64,000 nucleotides of DNA from Microcoleus sp. AS-A8 (GTDB taxonomy: Bacteria > Cyanobacteriota > Cyanobacteriia > Cyanobacteriales > Coleofasciculaceae): assembly GCA_039962225.1 (NCBI GenBank), contig JAMPKV010000002.1, forward strand, positions 186,001 through 250,000, read 5' to 3'. The notes under the pieces are model-generated. The model ran no database searches and was not told the origin of the DNA. It saw only the letters and a program-made list of their open reading frames with translations. Below, piece by piece: positions 34,988 through 45,527 of the stretch (within the stretch, counting starts at the first letter, position 1; each line of letters opens with the position of its first letter). The position numbers and the translations under genes were made by a program.

Positions 34988-36229
34988 ATGTCAGACTGGC
35001 AAGAAATTACAGGTGGTGTCACAGCTCCCAGAGGATATCGAGCGGCAGGAATTACTGCTGGACTGAAACCTTCAGGGCTTCCTGATTTAGCATTGATTTT
35101 GTCAGATGTAGATGCGATCGCAGCGGGTGTGTTCACAACCAATCAAGTTTGCGCCGCCCCTGTAGAGTATTGCCGTCAACGATTGCAAGCTAAAGCCAGT
35201 GCTCGTGCCGTCTTGGTTAATGCGGGACAAGCGAATGCAGCAACAGGTGAGCAAGGCAGGCAAGATAGCCTGGAAAGTGCCAAAGCTTTGGGGCAAGCGC
35301 TGAATATTCCACCCGAATCAATTTTGATCGCTTCGACGGGTGTGATTGGGCAACGCATTCGCATGGATGCCCTATTGTCAGGAATTCCTCAACTTGTCGC
35401 CGCCGCCTCAGAAACGGGTTCAGATTCAGCAGCACGCTCAATTATGACTACAGATTTAGTCCCCAAATCGATCGCCCTGGAAACTACTATTGGCGATCGC
35501 ACCGTGCGAGTGGGTGGCATTTGTAAAGGTTCCGGCATGATTCATCCGAACATGGCAACCCTGCTGGCATTTGTTACTTGCGATGCTACTGTCTCTACTA
35601 CCTTGTGGCAGCAGATGTTGAGTCGAGCAGCGGATAAAAGTTTCAACCAAATTACGGTTGATGGAGATACCAGTACCAACGATACGTTAATTGCTCTGGC
35701 AAATGGTCAATCCCGGACAGCCGCCATTACCGAGATGGGGCCAGAAGCGGAAAAATTGGAGGCGATGCTAACAGCGGTTTGTCAACACTTGGCAAAAGCG
35801 ATCGCACGGGATGGAGAAGGCGCAACTTGTTTAATTGAAGTACAAGTTTCGGGTGCAGGCGATGACAAAGCAGCGCGTCAAATTGCCAGAAGTATTGCTG
35901 GCTCATCTTTAGTTAAATCGGCGATATTTGGTCGCGATCCAAATTGGGGTAGAATTGCCGCCGCCGCAGGTTATGCGGGAGTGCCGTTTGAGCAAGAAAA
36001 TCTCAGAATTCAGTTGGGGGATTTCTTGATGATGGAAAATGGTCAACCCCTTCCTTTTGACCGTGCAGCAGCTAGTAATTATCTGAAACAAGCAGCAGCA
36101 GGTGCGTATTTGAAAGAGGATACGGTTTTAATTTCCGTTAGTGTTGGCAATGGACATGGTACGGGTAATGCTTGGGGTTGTGACTTGAGTTATGACTACG
36201 TGAAAATTAACGCGGAATATACGACTTAA
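34988..36229 (+). CDS. argJ: Bifunctional ornithine acetyltransferase / N-acetylglutamate synthase
   Basis: Predicted 413-residue ArgJ, which recycles the acetyl group between N-acetylornithine and glutamate in arginine synthesis. The protein opens with ITGGVTAPRGYRAAGITAG and has AVFTTN-like GVFTTNQVCAAPV and LVNAGQANAATG. The autocleavage segment is CKGSGMIHPNMATLLAF, where the conserved Thr becomes the new N-terminus of the beta chain. The C-terminus has FGRDPNWGRIAAAAGYAG. The ATG follows CAGGAGGCGTC, a strong ribosome site. Proximity to the repeat array, whose last terminator is 88 bases ahead, suggests separate promoters. Confidence 0.97.
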   Translation: MSDWQEITGGVTAPRGYRAAGITAGLKPSGLPDLALILSDVDAIAAGVFTTNQVCAAPVEYCRQRLQAKASARAVLVNAGQANAATGEQGRQDSLESAKALGQALNIPPESILIASTGVIGQRIRMDALLSGIPQLVAAASETGSDSAARSIMTTDLVPKSIALETTIGDRTVRVGGICKGSGMIHPNMATLLAFVTCDATVSTTLWQQMLSRAADKSFNQITVDGDTSTNDTLIALANGQSRTAAITEMGPEAEKLEAMLTAVCQHLAKAIARDGEGATCLIEVQVSGAGDDKAARQIARSIAGSSLVKSAIFGRDPNWGRIAAAAGYAGVPFEQENLRIQLGDFLMMENGQPLPFDRAAASNYLKQAAAGAYLKEDTVLISVSVGNGHGTGNAWGCDLSYDYVKINAEYTT

Positions 36230-36444
36230 ATTTGTCAGCCGTCAGTTCTGTGTCTTCTAATGCAACTGACAACGAACAGGTGGGACGGGTGTCATACTAA
36301 CTGATACCGCGTTCCCAATGAATTGCAACAGTTGTAATCTTTCTCCCCCCTTTTTAACTGGAGCTTTGGTCAGGAGGGCGGGGGGATCTGCAATGTGTAG
36401 CGTCTGAAGCAGAATAGATAGACCTGTTTACCCATAATGAATTG

Positions 36445-36987
36445 ATGCTGTCCTCCAGTTACAATCAGCGAATTTCTGTAGTTGGCACATCTGGCTCAGG
36501 TAAAACAACCTTGGCGCGTCAAATTTCCCAATATCTTGCTATTCCCCATATAGAACTCGATGCACTCCACTGGGAACCGAATTGGACAGAAGCACCAATT
36601 AATATTTTCCAAAAACGTGTAGAACAGTCGCTAAGTACTAATAGCTGGGTTGTTGATGGCAATTACAGCAAAATACGCCCGCTCATCTGGAGTCGGGCTA
36701 ATACAGTTGTCTGGCTCGACTATTCTCTACCCATTATTATGGGGCGACTGTTACAGCGAACGTGGCGACGAGTTGTGATGCAAGAGGAACTTTGGAGTGG
36801 AAACCGGGAGACATGGCAACAAACATTCAGCCGTGATTCCATCTTGCTGTGGGCGCTAAAGACTTATCGCAGCAATCGAAACAAGTATCCCCTTCTTTTG
36901 GCTCAGCCTGAGTATATCCATCTCAAGGTAGTGCATTTACATTCACCTAAAGCTACAGGTACTTGGCTGGCAAATTTGACAGTATAA
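36445..36987 (+). CDS. P-loop small-molecule kinase-like ATPase (FlaR/topology-modulation-like)
   Basis: Predicted about 180-residue nucleotide-binding protein resembling the adenylate-kinase-like family annotated as DNA topology modulation protein FlaR. Walker A is VVGTSGSGKTTLARQI. The next conserved block is PHIELDALHWEPNWTEAP, then WVVDGNYSKIRPLIW and ANTVVWLDYSLPIIMGRLL. A lid-like basic segment (RTWRRVVMQEELWSGNRE) follows. The true substrate is not known for this family. Start taken as ATG 36445; a TTG lies one codon upstream. It follows argJ by about 215 bases. Confidence 0.82.
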   Translation: MLSSSYNQRISVVGTSGSGKTTLARQISQYLAIPHIELDALHWEPNWTEAPINIFQKRVEQSLSTNSWVVDGNYSKIRPLIWSRANTVVWLDYSLPIIMGRLLQRTWRRVVMQEELWSGNRETWQQTFSRDSILLWALKTYRSNRNKYPLLLAQPEYIHLKVVHLHSPKATGTWLANLTV

Positions 36988-37046
36988 AAAGTGTGATTTG
37001 CCCTCAATCGCGAACGCAATACTGCTTTTTGCTCGGATAAAACATC

Positions 37047-37421
37047 ATGATCAACAAGTACGGGATAATTTGCCTTGTCTTAATTTTGGGATTCGTTTTT
37101 CTACCGCGTTTAACACTTGCTCAATCACCAGGGTTACTGGAATCTCGGATTGCTCGAATAGAAGCTGAAAATTTCCAGCTGCGATCGCAAGTCAGCCGCA
37201 TTGAGTCTCAGTTAGCTACACTGAGTGGACGTCCCTTTTCATCCCCCCAAAAACCTAGCCCAAATTCGCCCGCTCCCCAAATTTCCTCTAGAAACAATCG
37301 GCGGCAAGTGTCTTCCTCCGATCCAATGTTTGAGCGCCTTGCCACCTTAGTCATTGAACTGAAAGAGCGGGTACAATCCCTAGAATCACAAGTAGCTGAA
37401 CTCAAAAAGCCACGAACATAA
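37047..37421 (+). CDS. Exported coiled-coil protein, unknown function
   Basis: Predicted 124-residue protein with a signal peptide (MINKYGIICLVLILGFVFLP, cleavage near LTLAQS). Two heptad coiled-coil segments (LLESRIARIEAENFQLRSQV and VIELKERVQSLESQVAEL) flank a Pro/Ser/Asn-rich linker. It would be periplasmic or membrane-associated and probably oligomeric. I do not recognise a named family. It converges with the methyltransferase gene, with 6 bases between stops. Confidence 0.75.
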   Translation: MINKYGIICLVLILGFVFLPRLTLAQSPGLLESRIARIEAENFQLRSQVSRIESQLATLSGRPFSSPQKPSPNSPAPQISSRNNRRQVSSSDPMFERLATLVIELKERVQSLESQVAELKKPRT

Positions 37422-37427
37422 AGTACT

Positions 37428-38051
37428 TCACTTCTTGGCCTGAATCACCTGAAGGCTGCCACCCGCTTGCAAACGATGATCAAATACTTCAAACCCTGTT
37501 TCTTTGAGCAAACTCACTAAATCCGTTTCCAATAACTGCCAAGCGGTTTTTGTCTCAAATAACCACAGAAACATTGATAATCCAGGCCAAAATAGAACAT
37601 TGGTCGGCTTATGAAAATCCACCAGCGCAAACACACCTCCTGGCTTCAGCACTCGGTAAACTTCCTGAATAATTTGTCGCAGTATAGAGGGTGCCATTTC
37701 ATGCATAGCCACACTGGTATGCACTAAATCGAATTGTGCATCAGGAAACGGCATCTCTTCAGCTAAGGCTTCCACATACTTGGCTTGAGGAACATTCCGC
37801 TTTGCTCGTTGCAGGGATACAGGCGAGACATCCAATCCCGTAACATCCTGTGAGTATTGCACTAAAAACTGGGTAGCTTGACCACTACCACAACACAGAT
37901 CTAAAACCTGAGAATCTAAAGAAATCGTTAAGCCCTGCAAGGGGAGCTGGTGAAATCGCACTTCTCCACCTACGCTAATAGCGGCTAGGCGAGAGATGCC
38001 ATCATATAGCCACTGGTATTTATAACTCCAAGTCCTTAAAATAGTTGCCAC
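37428..38051 (-). CDS. Class I SAM-dependent methyltransferase
   Basis: Predicted 207-residue cytosolic methyltransferase of the UbiE-like group. SAM-binding motif I is VLDLCCGSGQATQFL, motif II carries VTGLDVSPVSLQRAK, the middle has MPFPDAQFDLVHTSVAMHEM, and VYRVLKPGGVFALVD is the post-motif block. A hydrophobic segment (LFWPGLSMFLWLF) near residue 155 suggests a lipid or quinone-like substrate or membrane contact. Exact substrate unknown. It is divergent from hemH. Confidence 0.88.
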   Translation of the reverse strand: MATILRTWSYKYQWLYDGISRLAAISVGGEVRFHQLPLQGLTISLDSQVLDLCCGSGQATQFLVQYSQDVTGLDVSPVSLQRAKRNVPQAKYVEALAEEMPFPDAQFDLVHTSVAMHEMAPSILRQIIQEVYRVLKPGGVFALVDFHKPTNVLFWPGLSMFLWLFETKTAWQLLETDLVSLLKETGFEVFDHRLQAGGSLQVIQAKK

Positions 38052-38162
38052 TGCTCACGTCCTGGTAAAGATGTGTATTTATTACTGCGAATTCAAACCA
38101 TTAAGAGAATATATTGTTAAAATCAGTAACAAATATGAAAGTTTTTGGAAGCTGTAACTACT

Positions 38163-39326
38163 ATGGGCCGTGTTGGGGTTTTATTACTAAATTTGGGAGG
38201 ACCCGATGAGTTAAGGGATGTCCGTCCCTTTCTATACAACTTATTTTCTGACCCCGAAATTATTCGTTTACCCTTTTCCTGGCTGCAAAGTCCCCTTGCT
38301 TGGTTAATTTCCACACTACGTGCGAAAAAATCTCAAGAAAACTACCGACAAATCGGTGGGGGTTCACCGTTGCGGCGCATTACAGAGGCTCAGGCTCAAG
38401 CTCTTCAAGAACATTTACAACAAAAAGGGAAAGACGCCAGAGTTTATATCGGAATGCGTTATTGGCATCCCTTCACAGAAGAAGCGATCGCCCGGATTAA
38501 GCGCGACGGAATTACAGATTTAGTCATTCTACCTCTGTATCCTCAATTTTCCATCAGTACCAGTGGTTCCAGCTTCCGTCTGCTCGAAAAAATTTGGCAA
38601 GAAGACCCAGCCCTTAACCGAATTAACTATACGGTCATTCCTTCCTGGTACCAGCAGCCCGGTTACCTGCAAGCGATGGCGCAGTTAATTGCCCAAGAAC
38701 TCGATCAGTTGCCTAACCCTGACTCTGTTCATATTTTCTTCAGTGCTCATGGCGTCCCTGTCAGTTACGTCACAGAGGCAGGTGACCCCTACCAACAAGA
38801 AATTGAGGATTGCACAGCCCTAATTATGCAAACCCTCAACCGTCCCAACCCCCATACTCTGGCTTATCAAAGTCGAGTTGGCCCGGTAGAGTGGCTCAAA
38901 CCCTATACAGAAGACGCCCTTCAAGAATTAGGGACTCAAGGCATCGAAAATTTGCTAGTGGTACCCATTAGCTTTGTCTCCGAACACATCGAAACGCTGC
39001 AAGAAGTTGACATCGAGTATCGACACTTAGCAGAAGAAGCGGGTATTGGCAGCTTCCATCGTGTACCCGCCCTCAATACCCATCCTGTGTTTATTGAGTC
39101 CCTGGCGACTTTGGTGGTTGACTCGCTTGAGGTCCCTAGTTGCCAGTTTGCTGAAGTCATCCATCCGACGAAGAAAGTTAAGATGTATCCCCAAGAACGT
39201 TGGGAGTGGGGAATGACCACAGCCGCAGAAGTGTGGAATGGTCGCCTAGCAATGATTGGTTTTCTGGCTTTGGTGTTGGAGTTAATTAGTGGTCAGGGAC
39301 CTTTGCATTTTGTCGGGTTATTGTAA
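38163..39326 (+). CDS. hemH: Ferrochelatase with C-terminal HLIP-like helix
   Basis: Predicted 387-residue enzyme that inserts Fe2+ into protoporphyrin IX, the last step of heme synthesis. The catalytic domain shows [38 protein letters not shown], the active-site His in [12 protein letters not shown], and [15 protein letters not shown]. After it comes a linker and a chlorophyll a/b-binding-like helix ([20 protein letters not shown]) matching the two HLIPs at 32.3-32.7 kb; this tail is typical of cyanobacterial and plastid type II ferrochelatases and links heme to chlorophyll supply. A TTG start at 38145 is possible but ATG 38163 matches the family. Confidence 0.97.
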   Translation: MGRVGVLLLNLGGPDELRDVRPFLYNLFSDPEIIRLPFSWLQSPLAWLISTLRAKKSQENYRQIGGGSPLRRITEAQAQALQEHLQQKGKDARVYIGMRYWHPFTEEAIARIKRDGITDLVILPLYPQFSISTSGSSFRLLEKIWQEDPALNRINYTVIPSWYQQPGYLQAMAQLIAQELDQLPNPDSVHIFFSAHGVPVSYVTEAGDPYQQEIEDCTALIMQTLNRPNPHTLAYQSRVGPVEWLKPYTEDALQELGTQGIENLLVVPISFVSEHIETLQEVDIEYRHLAEEAGIGSFHRVPALNTHPVFIESLATLVVDSLEVPSCQFAEVIHPTKKVKMYPQERWEWGMTTAAEVWNGRLAMIGFLALVLELISGQGPLHFVGLL

Positions 39327-39407
39327 TTGCAAATAGTGATCCTGAATCCGGATAAGGGTGCGTTCCGACGCACCTCACCTGACTGTTTATATAGCTTTTT
39401 AATCTTG

Positions 39408-39448
39408 ATAAAAATAAAGCTGTAAAGGCGTCCATCACGCCTCTACAG
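39408..39448 (-). terminator. Intrinsic terminator of rpsU
   Basis: On the minus strand CTGTAGAGGCG and CGCCTTTACAG form an 11-bp stem with one mismatch, followed by CTTTATTTTTAT. It lies 38 bases after the rpsU stop. Confidence 0.8.
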
Positions 39449-39485
39449 GGTTGCCGCATGGGGGAAAACGCACATAGTGCGGAAA

Positions 39486-39665
39486 TTAGTTCATCCGCCG
39501 CTTGCGCCTTCTGGCAACAGCTTTCCGCTTTTTCTTTTCGATGGGGGTTTCAAAGTGACGCAAACGCTTCATATCTGCAAATATTCCAGCCTTTGACACT
39601 TGACGCTTGAAGCGTCGCAGTGCAGACTCAATGCCTTCATTTTCACCGACAACCACTTGGGTCAT
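39486..39665 (-). CDS. rpsU: 30S ribosomal protein S21
   Basis: Predicted 59-residue very basic ribosomal protein: [20 protein letters not shown] at the start and a Lys/Arg-rich end ([16 protein letters not shown]). S21 sits on the small subunit near the anti-Shine-Dalgarno sequence. The start has AGGAG eight bases upstream. The RNA-binding protein gene lies 267 bases upstream on the same strand; an rbp-rpsU pairing is known in Anabaena-type cyanobacteria. A terminator follows. Confidence 0.97.
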   Translation of the reverse strand: MTQVVVGENEGIESALRRFKRQVSKAGIFADMKRLRHFETPIEKKKRKAVARRRKRRMN

Positions 39666-39932
39666 GCTATTTTCTCCTGAGCGTGAACAAATAATTTAGT
39701 ATGAATGATGTCAATCATCCATGTAAATTTCTAACAAAATGGGTGATAACAAGCAGTTGGATGCACTGCTTCATTTGTGAATTAGCGTCAAAGCAGCGCT
39801 ATCGAATATATGCTCACCGCACGTTGATCACCTCACACTACTGGAGTAAAGGGAGAGCAACTTCTGGCTGTTGAGTTGCATCGGGTTGGCTAAATGTTGA
39901 TTAACTAAATGTTGATGTCTGGAGAACCAAGC

Positions 39933-40214
39933 TTAGTAGCGGGGTGAGTAACTACCACTGCGCTTTTTATCTTCGCGAGGCTTTGCCTTGTTGACGCTTA
40001 GACTACGACCCATCCATTCGGCACCATTAAGCTCTTGAATCGCTGCATCTTCTTCAGCTTCTGTTTCCATTTCCACAAAACCAAACCCGCGAGAGCGACC
40101 TGTTTCACGGTCTGTTGGAATTTGAACACGTTTTACAGTTCCGTATTCCGCAAAAACGCTACTCAGATCCTCTGGTGTAACCTGGTAGGAAAGGTTACCT
40201 ACATAGATTGACAT
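39933..40214 (-). CDS. RRM-type RNA-binding protein (Rbp family)
   Basis: Predicted 93-residue single RNA-recognition-motif protein: RNP2 is IYVGNLSY (residues 3-10), RNP1 is RGFGFVEM (about 43-50), and a short basic Ser/Arg/Tyr-rich tail (KKRSGSYSPRY) replaces the long Gly-rich tail of cold-induced members. Cyanobacterial Rbp proteins bind poly(U)/poly(G)-rich RNA and help in cold adaptation or mRNA localisation near the thylakoid. Its same-strand link to rpsU matches a known arrangement. Confidence 0.95.
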   Translation of the reverse strand: MSIYVGNLSYQVTPEDLSSVFAEYGTVKRVQIPTDRETGRSRGFGFVEMETEAEEDAAIQELNGAEWMGRSLSVNKAKPREDKKRSGSYSPRY

Positions 40215-40445
40215 AAAAAGTCTCCAGAATCAAATAACGCAGAGATTTAGATCCGGAGAGAAGCCTGTAAATACCCAACAGAAACACTGCCACCGAAACA
40301 TAATTCTCGCTAACTACCCTAGCACAACAACTTGTTAACCAGCCAGTTGAGCTAAGGACTCGGATGCCTCTAGACGTATCCTACACTTAACCGTTAATCG
40401 CGTCGGTCGTTCAGGCTTTCGTCGATTGACAACCGAGACTTCTGA

Positions 40446-41492
40446 TTAGCCTAAGATAGGTTTTGAGTTGTGCAATGAGCAAGCTTCTTTTAAGGCGGCT
40501 ATAGCCTGCTCAATTAATTCGACACCCTGCTCAACGGTTTCAATGACAGCCAACTGCCCCCGCAATTCAGCGGCTCCAGGGAAACCTCTAGTATACCAAG
40601 TCATGTGCTTTCTGGACTGACGAATACCGCGATCGCCTTTATACTCCCACAAGGCTTGCAGATGTTCTCGCGCACATTCCAGGCGTTCTTCGGGCGTCGG
40701 TGGCGTCAATATTTGTCCAGTTTTCAGGAAGTAGTCAATTTCTCCGACTAAGAACGGATAGCCTAGTGTCCCTCGCGAACACATCACCCCATCCGCACCC
40801 GTTTGTTCTAAACAATTTACGGCGGCCTCGACGGAGAAGATATCTCCATTGGCAATCACGGGGATAGAGAGAATCTCCTTTACTCGTCCAATCCATTCCC
40901 ACTGGGCATTGCCATTGTATCCTTGGGCGCGGGTACGTCCATGAACCGTAATCATCTGCGCCCCGGCCTCCTCCATGCGTTTGGCAAATTCTAGGATATT
41001 AATCTCCTGATCGGTCCAGCCAATGCGGGTTTTTACGGTAACGGGGACAGTAACGGCTTGGACTACAGCCCGCACAATCGCCTCAGCGGTTTCCGGTTCC
41101 CGCAATAGAGAGGAACCGCCACCGTTTTTCGTGATTTTGTTAACCGGGCAACCCATATTAATATCCACCGTATCCGCTCCTTCCTCAACCGCCATCTGCG
41201 CGGCTTCGGCTAAGAAATCAGGGCGGCAGTCAAACAGTTGAATACTGATGGGTCGTTCGTTGGGGTCTACCTCCATCATTTTCGGCAGAGCTTTAGCGTA
41301 GCGCAGCCCGGATGCATGAACCATCTCTGTATACATCATCGACTCTGGGGCATAGCGTCGCACCAGACGGCGAAACACCAAATCCGTAACACCAGAGAGG
41401 GGTGACTGTAAAACTCGGCTGTTCACTTCCAAAGAGCCTATCTTCAGCGGCGTGGAGAGTTGGGCTTTCAAGCTGGGAGATAAGGAAACCAT
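40446..41492 (-). CDS. dusB: tRNA-dihydrouridine synthase
   Basis: Predicted 348-residue FMN-dependent enzyme reducing uridines in the D-loop of tRNA. It shows LQSPLSGVTDLVFRRLVRRY, the QLFDCRPD segment, DINMGCPVNKITKNGGGSSL with the catalytic Cys, ITVHGRTRAQGYNGNAQWEW and IANGDIFSVEAA with GVMCSRGTLGYPFL for FMN phosphate binding. Length and the C-terminal helical recognition domain (about 245-348) fit the DusB/NifR3 type. A single gene with no coupled partner. Confidence 0.95.
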   Translation of the reverse strand: MVSLSPSLKAQLSTPLKIGSLEVNSRVLQSPLSGVTDLVFRRLVRRYAPESMMYTEMVHASGLRYAKALPKMMEVDPNERPISIQLFDCRPDFLAEAAQMAVEEGADTVDINMGCPVNKITKNGGGSSLLREPETAEAIVRAVVQAVTVPVTVKTRIGWTDQEINILEFAKRMEEAGAQMITVHGRTRAQGYNGNAQWEWIGRVKEILSIPVIANGDIFSVEAAVNCLEQTGADGVMCSRGTLGYPFLVGEIDYFLKTGQILTPPTPEERLECAREHLQALWEYKGDRGIRQSRKHMTWYTRGFPGAAELRGQLAVIETVEQGVELIEQAIAALKEACSLHNSKPILG

Positions 41493-42013
41493 AGAAGTGA
41501 TATTGCAGCAATTTAGCTTTTTTATTCTACTCAGTCGGAGCCAGCCATCCTTTAGGTTTTAAGTGTTGGCGATCGCATCCCTTGCCACCATAATTCAGTA
41601 CAAATGTTCTTGAGCAAGGAATGACTTGCTTGTTGATGAAAACAGAGTGAATTGAAGGCAAAACTCGCTCAAGGCGGCAAACACAACTGATTCATTACGG
41701 TTCACCCCAATCCCTGATGCCCCTAATTTTCATACATTAGACACAGTGAAAGTGATCGGTCGTAAAAAGTTACCGATAGCCATTCATTCCTTAAAGGAGT
41801 GGCAAAAGCCATCACCCTTTTAAGAACCGTCCTATCTCAGGTTCGGGAACCCCCCCTTCATGAGACAGGTGGAAATTGCTCAGTATAGAGAATGGTAGCA
41901 GAGCCAATGGTATTGAAATGGGAAACAACTGCGGGTTGAATTCTTAAAGGGTTCAATTTTGATGCTCCCCTGCCCAATCCTTATTTGTAGTTAAACGAAG
42001 CTGGAACACTCTT
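41493..42013. promoter_or_regulatory. dnaK upstream region with two stem-loops
   Basis: 521 bases with no gene. Two neighbouring folds are visible: CTTAAAGG...CCTTTTAAG enclosing TGGC-AAAA-GCCA (41790-41824), and CCTATCTCA...TGAGACAGG enclosing the perfect GGTTC-GG-GAACC (41831-41869). They may form a structured dnaK leader or a separate small transcript. No CIRCE element was seen. Confidence 0.5.
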
Positions 42014-43933
<1,920 letters not shown>

Positions 43934-43942
43934 GCTATTGGG

Positions 43943-43994
43943 ATTAGAGGTTGGGGCTGAATTTCTTGAGTCTCTAGCCGCTACAACCTCTAAT
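43943..43994 (+). other. Stem-loop after dnaK
   Basis: ATTAGAGGTTG and CAACCTCTAAT are perfect 11-bp complements enclosing a 30-base loop that itself pairs GGCT/AGCC. No T-run follows; it may protect the dnaK mRNA 3' end or act together with the next hairpin. Confidence 0.5.
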
Positions 43995-44000
43995 TAAGTC

Positions 44001-44058
44001 AAGGGTTGATAGGTAGCGTTCACAGAGTTTGTGAATGCGCCTGTTAACCCTTTTGCTT
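44001..44058 (+). terminator. Probable dnaK terminator
   Basis: AAGGGTT and AACCCTT close a structure whose inner stem is GCGTTCACA/TGTGAATGC, followed by TTTGCTTTG. It lies about 70 bases after the dnaK stop. Confidence 0.6.
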
Positions 44059-44211
44059 TGACATAAAAGCTGGGATGGGTAAACCGCAAATATCAACAAC
44101 TGTGGCGAATGCTGGCAGCATTGTAGAAAAAGCACACATTTTTCCCAGGCAACTCGTTTGGAGTCAGGACTTTAGCCTTGACTTAATGCAACTTGAATGC
44201 ACATGAGCTGA

Positions 44212-45414
44212 CTATTCTGATGGCTCCGTCGGGAAAGCCCCAGGCCGGACTTGGAGCTTTTGTCTCTTACCCTGACGAGACACTTCAACGTCCAAATTAG
44301 CTCCAACCCTACTTGCTTCAACCTGCTGTTGTACCTCAGCCGCACTCTTAATAGGTTTACCGCCCACTTTTTCGATCACATCTCCTGGTTGGAAACCCGC
44401 CTGAGCCGCTGGTGAGTTTTTCGCCACATTAATAATGACGACACCGGTGTCTTGCGTTACTTTGACCCCAAGACTCTTGTCTTCATTCAGTTCTTTCCTT
44501 AAATCTGGTGTTAGCGTCACCATCTTAATGCCCAAGTAGGGATGCTCAACCCGACCTTTGGTGAATAGCTGATCGGCAATACGTTGAGCGGTTTCAATCG
44601 GGATGGCAAAGCCTAATCCCTGAGCACCAGCACGAATGGCTGTGTTAATCCCAATCACTTCACCTTTGGCATTTAACAAAGGCCCCCCTGAATTACCAGG
44701 GTTAATGGCGGCATCTGTCTGGATAAAGCTCACCCGTTTTTCGGGAACGCCGACTTGAGAACTAGAGCGATCCAAAGCGCTGATGATGCCCACCGTCACG
44801 GTGTTATCCAAACCCAGAGGATTGCCGATCGCGATCGCCCACTCCCCTGGAATTAACTTCTCCGCTGTTCCTAAACGAACGGTGGGTAAATTCTTCGCCT
44901 CAATTTTGACCACAGCCACATCGGTGACTGAATCTACGCCTACCACTCGTCCTGAAAACGTCCGACCATCCTTAAGCGTTACTTTCACGTTATCTGCACC
45001 TGCAATAACATGAGCATTGGTAATCAGACGTCCATCTGTGCTGATAATAAATCCTGAGCCAGTTCCTCGTTCCACCCGTTGTTCAGGAGGGGGCATCTCA
45101 TTCCCAAAGAAGCGTCGGAAGAAGGGATTTTTGAACGGTTCTGGAACATCTTGGGATGAAAGTTTACGCGCTGAATCAATCCTCACAACCGCTGGCCCCA
45201 CCAGCTCTACAGCCTGAGCAATAAAGTTGACGTTGGCTTCAGGAGCAGGGATGGATGACTTACGCGGCAAGGGCTGCAACACAGCCGGAACTGCCTCTGG
45301 GGAGCTTGCCACCTGCTGCTCTGCCATGAGATAACGACTACCCAACACCCCCGCACCCCCGCCTATGCCGAGCAAAGTCAGATAAAGGGTTAGCTGCTTT
45401 AGGGATAAACTCAT
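44212..45414 (-). CDS. HtrA/DegP-type serine protease with PDZ domain
   Basis: Predicted 400-residue exported trypsin-like protease (HhoA/HhoB/HtrA group). An N-terminal hydrophobic segment (LTLYLTLLGIGGGAGVLGSR) targets it to the periplasm or lumen. The catalytic triad is His135 (ITNAHVIAG), Asp165 (SVTDVAVV) and Ser242 (NPGNSGGPL). One PDZ domain covers about 295-390 (AAQAGFQPGDVIEKVGG). One PDZ domain rather than two is normal in cyanobacteria. It handles damaged envelope or lumenal proteins, with the known family role in light and heat stress. It is convergent with dnaK. Confidence 0.95.
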   Translation of the reverse strand: MSLSLKQLTLYLTLLGIGGGAGVLGSRYLMAEQQVASSPEAVPAVLQPLPRKSSIPAPEANVNFIAQAVELVGPAVVRIDSARKLSSQDVPEPFKNPFFRRFFGNEMPPPEQRVERGTGSGFIISTDGRLITNAHVIAGADNVKVTLKDGRTFSGRVVGVDSVTDVAVVKIEAKNLPTVRLGTAEKLIPGEWAIAIGNPLGLDNTVTVGIISALDRSSSQVGVPEKRVSFIQTDAAINPGNSGGPLLNAKGEVIGINTAIRAGAQGLGFAIPIETAQRIADQLFTKGRVEHPYLGIKMVTLTPDLRKELNEDKSLGVKVTQDTGVVIINVAKNSPAAQAGFQPGDVIEKVGGKPIKSAAEVQQQVEASRVGANLDVEVSRQGKRQKLQVRPGAFPTEPSE

Positions 45415-45527
45415 GGTTTTGGAAACTCTACGCTAGCTTTTGCTTTCTTCTTACTTCCACTCTACTCAAAAAAGCTTGGATTAAGCGAATACGGTGTAGA
45501 GTTTCTCGCTGGGGGAGCTTACAAATG

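Noticed and set aside
36340-36392. C-rich/G-rich inverted arms before the FlaR-like gene
   Set aside because: TCTCCCCCC...GGCGGGGGGAT arms are suggestive of a mini-repeat, but only one copy is seen and the spacing is long.
38123-38314. Minus-strand frame opposite the start of hemH
   Set aside because: It is the antisense shadow of the ferrochelatase catalytic domain.
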